A DNA stretch of 64,000 nt from Talinum fruticosum. Its lineage: Eukaryota > Streptophyta > Magnoliopsida > Caryophyllales > Talinaceae. The notes below the pieces were generated by a model. It saw only the letters and a program-made list of their open reading frames with translations, was not told where the DNA came from and did not search any database. Below are positions 55,576-64,000 of the stretch, piece after piece (the first letter of the stretch is position 1; each line of letters starts with the position of its first letter). The stretch covers positions 2,418,001 through 2,482,000 of the forward strand of contig JAITYX010000003.1 of the NCBI GenBank assembly GCA_021018815.1. The letters are read 5' to 3'. Made by a program: the position numbers and the translations under genes.

Positions 55576-57164
55576 ATGACAAAAAGAGGTTCTCACCTCG
55601 ACTTTCTTGGCTCTGCTACAAAGAAGCCCCGCACAAAAAGCCAAGAAGGCCCTTCCAATTCTAAACCCATTGTCACCCAAAGCATCTTGCTGCTGGATGA
55701 TAAGTTCTTCCCAACCACAAAATTTTCGTAGTTGCCTCACATCCAATCAACAGGGGTGTATAATTTTCTTTGTTTCAGCGAGTTCATATACTCGAACTCG
55801 TATCCGAGTTTTACACTCATCTCACCAGCTACGAAGGTGTTCTAACCTCCGGGGTTCGGAACATCACAGTTCGCGAAACACCTCTCTTCTCCATCGTCCT
55901 GTTCAAGGTCTCTTCTCTCTTCTTGAACAGTAATCCAATTCCTTTCACCGAGGTTGCTGACGACTTCTTTGAAAAGCATGCCAAAGAATTCCCCGGGTCA
56001 CGCAAAAATTTTTCTTTGACTCAGCTGAGGTCGAAGCACGTCTTACGTGCTTCTGCCGATAAGAACCTTCTTCTCTCAAGCACTCCAAGCAAAGAGAATC
56101 CCAACTCCAAACACCTCAAAGCTCTCTTTGACATTCTCGAGGATACGAAGTAAACCTCTTTCCCTCCATCATTGAGCAAACGGCAGCTGTGCCAGCTCAA
56201 CTCTAAAATAAGAAGAACACCCCTCTTCCTTTCGGTGCTCTTCTCACCCTTGTTTTCAAACAATTCAAAGTTCCTCTTCCCTCGGTTCCAAACGCTGTTT
56301 CGAGGCTGCCGTTGTTGTCGGCAAAAAGGAGCTTCGGGGTACGGGTACCGGAAACCGAACCTGGTATCCGGGTACATAGCTCGTAGTTGAGGCCCTCTCG
56401 GACTCGGAAAGATGCCCCCTTTTCTCTTCCTGCCCCACCTGGTGGTGCTTCCACCTCGGGTGCTTCTAAGTCTCTTACTTCCATTTTGTCCTCCGCCTTC
56501 ATGGACAAAATCAGCTCTGTGTCCTTCGAATTCAAGGACATACTCCGGTCACTTAAGACTGTCTATCGGTCTATGACCATAAACTAGAAAACTGCCCAGT
56601 CTCAAATCCGAGAGCAAGCAGAACCCGCTCATTGAGATTAAGGCCTTAGTGAAGGAGTAGAGCTTCTCCAGGAGAGACGGTCCAAGGTGACTCGGACACA
56701 TCCGAACAGGTCCTCGAGCCCGGCCAAGACCTATTCGAGATAGAGGCGAGGAGGAAGAAGAAGATCAAGAAGAAGAAGAAGCCGAGGAGCTCGCGGCCGA
56801 GGCAGCTCCTCTCGGCCAAGGGGAGGAACAAAAGGAAGAACAAGGAGCAACAGCTAAGGGTACAAGTGCTCCTAAAGCTCAACTGGAAGTGCTCAGCTCG
56901 GACAGCGAGTCTCGGTGGGTTAGAAGACCTTGCTGCACAAGGACAATCAACAGCGGGTCGGCCGAGCAGTCCCTCCAGCTGCCGAGATACAAGAGGAAGA
57001 ACCTCTGGATCCCCTCATTCTAGGTCGGCCACTCGGAACCGAGCCTATGCCGAGAGATCCCTGTCCTTCCTCCGTCGTGCTCAAGCACATCGTCAAGATC
57101 CTATCAGCGCCGGCGCTCCGCTCGTCCTTCTTCTTCCACTCCTACAACTCCATCCCCCTCTTAA
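55576..57164 (+). pseudogene. Third ORF, element D
   Basis: Starts MTKRGSHLDFLGSATKKPRT. Later blocks are DDFFEKHAKEFPGSRKNFSL (about 55950-56020), a Pro/Ser/Gly-rich stretch (PAPPGGASTSGASKS near 56430), SSAFMDKISSVSFEFKDILR near 56490, and a Lys/Glu-rich helical stretch with long Glu runs near 56740-56790. Consensus end TAA at 57162-57164, about 530 codons. No membrane segment precedes the stop. Frameshifts near 55640, 55790 and 56140 break it. Identity uncertain; it occupies the position called env-like in Sireviruses but has no envelope features. Confidence 0.65.
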
Positions 57165-57556
57165 TTTCTTCTTCGTTTATTTACATTTTTTTTGTCCGGA
57201 CATCAAACTTGTATTTCTTGTATTCTTCCCATTTTTTTGTTTTTGTTGAAAGGAAAGGGGGAGAATAATTAGAAAATTTGTTGTCTTGTCTAGGGGAGTC
57301 TCTCTCTCTCACTCCGTACATATCTTTCAATTCAATCAAATTATGCATTCTCTGAGTACAATGATAAATGCAAGCATTTATGAGTTTCCATCTTATATGC
57401 TTTTCATCGAAAATTGCTTGAGTATCTATTTTGTTGCTTCATGTTCCGATACTTCGGTATGCTCTTATTTTACTGTACAAGTATGCAAAAACAGACTTAT
57501 ATCACTAACAAAGTTTCTGTCTAAGTATGGAATGCCTTTCATCAAAAAGGGGAGAT
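57165..57556 (+). other. 3' non-coding region with two PPT tracts, element D
   Basis: Contains AAAGGGGGAGA at 57254-57264 and the LTR-adjacent PPT AAAAAGGGGAGA at 57544-57555, followed by T and then TGAAG at 57557. Short frames here are not genes. Confidence 0.82.
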
Positions 57557-59108
57557 TGAAGACTCGGACTTTACATCTCACCTTTCTAAGTTCTATCAAG
57601 GGAATCAGGTATAAGACTTTCTCACTTATATAGTTTTGATTCCAAGTCATTCCCTGTGTCTTAGAAACTTTTCGAGTGATATGGTATTTTCTCTAAGTGT
57701 TATAGAAATTATCTCGTGCATTTATACATGTCTCTGTATGAATCGAAAGCATATCTGCACTTACCATGTCTCACTCAATTCGAGTCACTCAACACTCGGA
57801 AAAATCGCATGATTCAAATACTATCCTTTACGTGCTCTAACTATGATATTTTTAGTTTGAATTCATGCTCGGTCTAGATCAAGTTTATTTCCTCCGATAT
57901 TCTTTAGTTAACTTGATTCTCTTTTAGATCGACTCAAATGGAATTTTGAGTATCATGAATATTAGACTCGAAAATTCCATTCCTTTTCTAACCCAGATAA
58001 TTAGTAACTTAATTATCTTATTTACATCATTATCTATGTCTAATCTTGGACCAAAGTATTTTATACTTTGAGAACCAAATTTATTTACTTTTGTAGGTGA
58101 TTCAAACGAGGCTATTCCAAATTTGAAATAGAAAAGTAACCGGCTTCAAAACATCAAATCACCAGCAGAAAAGGCTTTTTCCACCTCTGACCTAGCCTCG
58201 GACAACTGTGTCAAGATTGTCTGTTTCCGAAATGGAAATCCGCATCACTAAGCTCAACGATAGTTTCCACCTTACTTTTGAAGACACCGCCGGTGGTTTT
58301 AGGAACTTCCAAGGGAGTGAAGAGTCGTTGTCTAACGCTCATATTTGAACGGATATTTTCCGAGTAACTCGGAAAATCCTACACAACGATCACAAAGGAC
58401 TTCCAGTCATAAGATGGACACAACGGCTAAGGTGCTTGGTCATCTATAAATAGAAGCCAACTCTCAAGACTTGAAGATTGCCGAATCTATTGTTAATGCA
58501 CATACTTGATCAAAAGTCATTGTATTCATTCTCAATCTTCTACTTACAACTCCAATTCTTTAATTCATTATATTCGAGTTGTAAGGTCTTATACTTAGTT
58601 ACAAACACTCTTTTTCTTACTCTTTAAGTAAGGTCCCTTGACTGAGTCGTAAGGGTGAACTCAGCTTAGTTGTCCCTAGCTGTAAGGGTTATCTCAGCTA
58701 GGAAGTACTAGATCGGATAAGGGAATTTCGGAGTCTAGGAAAACTTGTAAGGAGTTGTCTAAGGGAGCAACTCGGGGTTGAGTCGATCTACGGTATTTTG
58801 TGGACTATAAATAGTGGATTTGACTTCGTGCTTGGATTAGCACGGTTCGTGGCTTTCTGCCCTAGGAGGGTTTCCACGTACTTTACGAGTTATTATTTTT
58901 CGAGTACATTCTAGACTCGGACAGTTTTAGAATTCTGTTTAATTTATTTCTTCAATCATCTCCGAATTCCGAGTTGGCTCATTTTCCGAGTTCATCTTTG
59001 ATTCTCACTCTCCTTAGAGTCATATCTATTTCAAATCTCAAGCAAGTTTCATCATCACCCTATTCACCCCCTCTAGGGTGACTTAGCCTCTCCCTAAGCA
59101 AACCTTCG
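57557..59108 (+). repeat. 3' LTR of copia element D (1,552 bp)
   Basis: TGAAGACTCGGAC to ACCTTCG, with the terminal base changed from A to G. TATA box CTATAAATAG is at 58444-58453. The target duplication GTTGT follows at 59109-59113. Confidence 0.9.
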
Positions 59109-59780
59109 GTTGTAGTCAAACCGGAACTCCAAAGTGAGACCTGAAATTGATCGCGATGCATGCGTTCTAAAGTTCGGTAAAAGGATCCTAAGCTTGGCTT
59201 GATCGGACCACTGAAGCTTGGCATATTTGAATGCTTAAACTTCGATTGTCTTTTGATCTAAAGCTTGGCTAAATACTCTGCTGTGCTAGCATACTTGTTA
59301 GTGCATAATTGAATTGACGAGAGGATCGGTGTTTTTTACTCGAACAATTCATTCGAAACAGACTAATAAAATTGTTCCGGAAAAGATGATTGGTGGGCCC
59401 GAAAGCTCCCACTTGCATGTATAAGGGACGAAAATCACATGCTCCAAGAGGACAAAGCTGCTCGGACTAGGGAAGTGGGCTAGGATGCAAAAGTTGTCGC
59501 TGATTGGATACCACGACACCTCGTGGCCGGCGCCAACTAGCCTTTTATAGGCGTGGCCCTCCGCGTGCCTGACCGGATTCCTTCGGTTCCCCACTAATTA
59601 TTTAATCCTTGTTTTATATGCTTGGATGTCCTGACCGGTTTGCATACAAAAGGAGTGCATGGTGTGTTTCATTTTGCACACTAACTCTTCATCTTAACCT
59701 TTTTATCTTCTTGTATTTCCTTGCTTGTGCTCCTTCTTGAAAGCTAGTTGGGTCTTAAGAATTCTTTTTCTCCAAAATTC
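59109..59780 (+). promoter_or_regulatory. Upstream region of PMD pseudogene 2
   Basis: Begins with the right copy of D's target duplication. From about 59590 it parallels the region before PMD pseudogene 1, including CATTTTGCACACT near 59668 and a CT-rich leader. The TATA-like sequence is weaker here (CATACAAAAGG). No other gene is seen. Confidence 0.5.
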
Positions 59781-62106
59781 CTAGAAGAAAAGCTCACCCT
59801 GTAGGAAAAACAAGGGCTGAGATTGTAACTCAAGACTCTTTCCTCGAGTGCAAATGGCATCCGCAAAACGAATGGGATCCAAGTGATCTTTTAGTTGAAG
59901 CTGAAAGCCATGTTTCTTCACTTGCAATCTCCTCTTCGGTAAGCTAATTGGCTTAAACCTCTTCATTTTCTCATTTAGAGTAACTTTTTAAACAAATTTT
60001 GTTGGATTTTGTTTTGTAGAAAGGCTTAGTTCGAAGTAGTGGAGCCATCCCGAAGTTTATGGAGACATGTGAGAGGATGCGGTTTTCTCTTAAGAATGTC
60101 ATGTACAATGCCGGATTCGGGCCTTTCTACATTCCTCTATGCCATCTTATTGATAGGAGGGAGAGAGATCTCACCGGAATTTGTACAAAAATCGTGACTA
60201 CCTCCGTCATATTTTCGGCCCAGTAGCGAGATAGATTTCCATATAATAATCATTTCAAATATACCATTCTTTTTAGGATTTTGAGAATGAAGTCTTCGGC
60301 CTCAACACTCTCCTCAACAACAAGTTAGGGTCGTGCTTGCTCTTCTTTTGAGCACGATCCTCTTCTCCGATCAGGTCGCTAAGATTTATGTTCACTACTT
60401 GGTGAACCTAGTGGATCTTGATAGAATAAAGGAGCTTAATTGGGGTGCTCCCTCAAATACATGCCTCATTAGAGGCCTCCGTGCCTATGTGCGGCATACA
60501 AGGCCATAGCCGGATTCCACCAACTATCTTCCTTTAAATAGTTTATGGAAGATCATTGAGGTATGCTCAAAATTTCCTTTCTTCAATATTTACTTTTCAT
60601 CTCACGTAGATAAAAAGCTTTACTTGACTTGTTAAAATGTAGTCGTGGCCATATGAATACTTTCCACATCTTTCTCCCGGTTCAACGAATCGGCCCGCGT
60701 TCCGACGTCCGTATCATGGGCTGGAATAAATATTGAGCAAACTAAAATACATGAGATAGGCTTTTTAAAGTCAACTTTCAACCGCGTTAACTTGGTATGT
60801 TACTTCTAGTCTCAAAATTTGCTTTAAAATAGGCCTAAACGAGCTTTTCAACACACTTTCAGCATTCCGGTCATGCCCACGGCCTGGTCCACTTGTCCGT
60901 AGGGCCGCCCGTGATGCAGTCCAGCCCCTTATATCCACGGTTTTTGTCCATTTTCTTTTTTTTTCATTTTTGCTTGCTGAGTTCTTGATAATTCTTGTGT
61001 GTAAGCTAACTTCCATCCTTGGGCTCAAGTTCAACTTCCCAAAATGTCCTTATGGCACTGGGAATTGAGTGAGAAAAGGATCTTGTTTGAAGGTCCTTTT
61101 GGATTTTGTTGGTATCTTGGGGAGAGGGTCACTCCTCAAATTCCGGTTAACACATGGCCTTCATTTGTTATGGTCAATCCTCCTCCGACCATGTCCTATT
61201 TTCGCTCTCTCTCTCCCAACGAGCAAGTGGCGGCCATGATGGGGTATCTGTTTACTTCACTTTTGAATTTAAACACCTCCTACGCACATCATGCTTCACG
61301 CATCGTGACCCAAATAGTGAGTGCTCAACTCCTCTCTTATAACTTTGAATTTCTTGTATGGAAATTAATAATCATCTTCTCTTCCTTGGCAGCTCAGTTC
61401 TGCTAACATTCACATCCAGAGTCTCAACGTGGATGTTACTATGGACAGGGGATCTCCTCGTTTCGTCACCATTCTCGAAATCCCGAAAGAGGAATGTGTT
61501 GGGCATCCCTTTCCTAGAAATTGGCAAGGAGTAAGAGTTATTTGCTCTTTTCCTTTTAGTTACGTGCTAAAAGTATCTTCCTCATTGATAACCTCAAATA
61601 AACTTTGCGAGTGTGATCGGGAGCAATCTAGGACCATATCTATTAGATTGCGATCGGCTCTTCGTGGAATCCAAAATTTCTTTACCGAACGATTTTCTCT
61701 ACTTCTCGAGTAAGTCCTCAATTAGTGTAGGGCTAAATTCTTTAAGCTTTTAATGATTTGTTAATTGCTTCCTTGATCTTGTAAAGACGCCGATTGAGAG
61801 CCACTCCTTCGGTAATCTACATAATGCGCCCGAGACATCATCCCAAGCTCATGAACAACAAGCGCCTTCTACTAGCAATGCTAGACAAGGCTCGTCTCGA
61901 CGTCCTTCAAGGCGTGCGCATCATAGGAGTGTGTTGAAGGTAGGACCTAGTGCTTTCGAGCCTAGTACCACGGATGCGAGGACCTAACCACTCGAGGAGA
62001 GCTTGGACATCTACCTTTATAGGCTTTCGATCGACACGGGAATGCTTTTTACTTCCCTCGGTCTTCTTCTAACAGAACCGGCTCATGGGGCTTCTCGGTC
62101 CTAGGA
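59781..62106 (+). pseudogene. Plant mobile domain (PMD)-like gene 2, degenerate
   Basis: Paralogue of the gene at 43475. The start codon is lost (ATTCCTAGAAGAAAAG where gene 1 has ATGTCTAGAAGG). Exon 1 ends at 59938 and exon 2 is 60020-60560. Exon 2 reads FGPFYIPLCHLIDRRERDLT and then jumps to NLYKNRDYLRHIFGPVA, so the segment carrying the FHLPFGEMTI signature is deleted. LVDLDRIKELNWGAPSNTCL follows. Exon 3 starts at about 60643 (SWPYEYFPHLSPGS). Exon 4 (about 61010-61318) is a clean open stretch with FGFCWYLGERVTPQIPVNTW. Exons 5-7 begin at about 61391, 61610 and 61788. Intron positions match gene 1. Function unknown beyond family membership. Confidence 0.68.
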
Positions 62107-62167
62107 CGAAGGAGGTGGTTCGTGCTAAGGCAATGAAGGTGGCCGATTCTCTAAGCCTGCCTTGGAG

Positions 62168-63225
62168 TCAAGACTCGGACTTTACACTTACACTTTTGTA
62201 AGTTCCATCAAGGAATCAAGTATAAGACTCCATCTCTTATAGGGTTTTGCTTTCAAGTCATTCCATTTGCCATAGAAACTTTTCTAAGTGATATAGCATT
62301 TTCTCTTAGCGTTATAGAAACTACTTGTTTATGTTTACGCTTGATTCGACCGAGTCGGAAAGCATACTCGGTTCCGAGTCACTCAACACTCGGGCATATC
62401 GCATGTTCAAACACTTCCTTTCATGTGCATAAACTCGGGTCGACTTCGTGCTCCAGGAATTATATTGTTAATTCACTATTTTAAGTCGGCATATCTTGTT
62501 TGAACTTTGTTTAGTCTAGATCAAGTTTGTTTACTCTGATCTTCTCCTTTTGACATGATTATATTCTAGACTAACTAAGATGGAATTTGAGTATCATGGA
62601 TATTAGACTCGGAAAATTCCATTCCTTTTCGACTCGGATAATTAGTTACTTAATTATCTTAATTATGTTATTATCTCGTGTCTAATCTTGGACCAAAGTT
62701 TTTATACTTTGAGAACCAAATTGATTTACTTTTGTAGGTTATTCAAACGAGGCTATCCTATTTTTGAATTACAAAAGTAACCAGACTTCAAAACGTTAAA
62801 TCACAAGCAGACAAGGCTTTTTCCACCTCGACCTAGCCCTAGACACTATGTCGGGGTTGTGCATTTCCAAAGCTGGAAATCTGCAACACTAAGCCCAACA
62901 GTGGTTTCCACCATACTTTTCAAGACACCACCAGCAGTTTTGGGACTTCCAAAGGAGTCAAGAGCCGTTGCCCAACGTACATATCGCAATGGATATTTTA
63001 CGAGTAACTCGGAAAATCCATGACAATGGTCACAAAGGACTTCCAGTCGGAAGATGGACACAACGGCTAAGCTGCTGTGTCATCTATAAATAGAAGCCAA
63101 CTTTCAAGACTTGGAGATTCTTGAACCAATTGTTAATACACATAGTTGACAAAAAGTCATTGTATTCATTCTCAATCTTCTACTTACAGCTCCAATTCTG
63201 TATTTAATATTTCTCTAAGTTGTAA
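62168..63225 (+). repeat. Copia LTR (element E), left part, interrupted
   Basis: Starts TCAAGACTCGGACTTTAC, the family LTR start with one change (TGAAG to TCAAG), directly after PMD pseudogene 2. It follows the D-type LTR, with TATA box CTATAAATAG at 63084-63093, to CTCTAAGTTGTAA. It is then broken by another element at 63226. No PPT precedes it, so it is the left LTR of a further element or a solo LTR. Confidence 0.85.
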
Positions 63226-64000
63226 TGTAACACCCCTATACCCACCCTAGGAGTATTACATGCTAGGGTTCCCAGAGAGGAACCCCTAAGGCTGCTTAAG
63301 ATCTCACTTGGGGTTAATAACCCTTTCTTGGATTGGCGGAAGCGTAATTCTAGGTTTTCGAAGGTTTTTCGGAAATTTCGGCAAAGTTTCCTTTGTAACA
63401 TGGCTAATCCCATAGGCTTAAAGCCTTAACCCCGCACGATTCGCAATCTTAAACTCAATGAGCCACACGCTCGGAGTAACATAACACGGACTCAACGAGC
63501 CACATGTTCGGAGTATTCACATAGGGCTTTTACATTCATGGTCAAAACTTAAATTCAAATACAACCGATCTTTACAACATCCTTACGGACAAAAGACAAA
63601 TAAACATGCGGTAAGTCCGACATCTCCTATCCGATCTGCTATTTCGAGAGCCAAAGGCAACTCTTGCGAGTCTTAACTTACGTACTGAAATTTTGGTAAG
63701 GTCATGAGCTCCACTAGCCCAATGAATAATCTAAACCCAACCCCGGTTTTACTTTGCACATTAATTCATTAACAAACACACGTAAGTTCACAATTCATTC
63801 ATAACATGCGATTCGGATCATACATGCTTAAGACATGCCGGATTCTAAACTTACCAACTTGCCGAAACATAATGATATCAATTGCTCATGAATTCAATCA
63901 AACATGCTTTATTCATCTTTCTACGCGGGTAAGTCATAGAATCATTCATCATGTAAATCATCATCACATAAATCATATCTTAGTTCTTATCGTATTCATT
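63226..64000. mobile_element. TGTAACACCCC-type LTR element, continues past the window
   Basis: TGTAACACCCCTATACCC begins abruptly inside the copia LTR after TGTAA (63221-63225), the expected target duplication. TGTAACACCCC is a common LTR end of plant Ty3/gypsy elements, with the same TGTAAC tip as the solo LTR at 1323 but unrelated interior sequence. The short minus-strand frame at 63204-63413 spans the junction and is not a gene. The remaining 775 bp hold no gene. Confidence 0.7.

Larger units (their letters stand above)
48365..59108 (+). mobile_element. Copia element D (Sirevirus-like), complete with target duplication
   Basis: LTR-PBS-gag-pol-ORF3-PPT-LTR, 10,744 bp. The left flank GTTGT (48360-48364) is repeated at 59109-59113, right after the LTR end CTTCG, where the last base A has become G. 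The two LTRs are very similar, so D is probably the youngest copy here. The gag-pol frame is nevertheless broken. Confidence 0.9.

Noticed and set aside
43125..62167. PMD genes as internal cargo of an LTR element
   Set aside because: They lie between copia LTRs, but no PBS or PPT adjoins them, and D's GTTGT duplication shows that its LTRs belong to a separate insertion.

Overview
This is a plant nuclear repeat cluster, almost certainly from an angiosperm. There are no bacterial genes or operons and no tRNA or rRNA genes. Nearly every kilobase belongs to decayed retrotransposons, one DNA transposon, or a degraded pair of plant mobile domain (PMD) genes. I cannot name the species. The dominant repeat is one Ty1/copia family of Sirevirus type: LTRs of about 1.4-1.6 kb with ends TGAAG...CTTCA, a tRNA-iMet primer site, gag with a zinc knuckle, protease, integrase, RT and RNase H, then a third ORF, a polypurine tract and the 3' LTR.

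Layout. 1-12312: plus-strand copia element A (5' LTR cut by the window edge). Its gag is split at 1323-4212 by a solo LTR of another family with a perfect 5-bp target duplication. 12313-20144: minus-strand copia material, a complete LTR at 18578-20144 with gag and pol running leftward (F), truncated and fused to a second LTR-PBS-gag start (G). 20145-20784: AT-rich spacer. 20785-26889: CACTA (En/Spm) transposon with its left end, a broken TNP2 gene and the start of a second gene, truncated on the right. 26890-29527: decayed Ty3/gypsy fragment with a tandem array. 29528-43124: a three-LTR copia array, full-length B sharing a chimeric middle LTR with a gag-pol-less derivative C. 43125-48364: PMD pseudogene 1 and a gypsy-like LTR fragment. 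48365-59108: copia element D with both LTRs and a 5-bp target duplication. 59109-62167: PMD pseudogene 2, a paralogue with matching intron positions. 62168-63225: part of a further copia LTR, broken at 63226 by another TGTAAC-type element that leaves the window.

How the parts fit. In a working copia element the LTR promoter (CTATAAATAG in most copies) drives the genomic RNA. Gag makes the particle, pol cuts, copies and integrates, and the PBS and PPT prime reverse transcription. No copy here keeps an intact gag-pol frame. The third ORF recurs in four copies with a conserved basic N-terminus. Three of those copies carry a TATA box 150-250 bp upstream of it, and the fourth (C) keeps only LTR-PBS-ORF3-PPT-LTR. 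The most informative signals are this third ORF and its apparent promoter, the chimeric LTR array, a conserved amber codon between gag and protease, lesions shared between copies, and a recurrent one-base TGAG/TCGAG alternation that may be a sequencing artefact behind some frameshifts.
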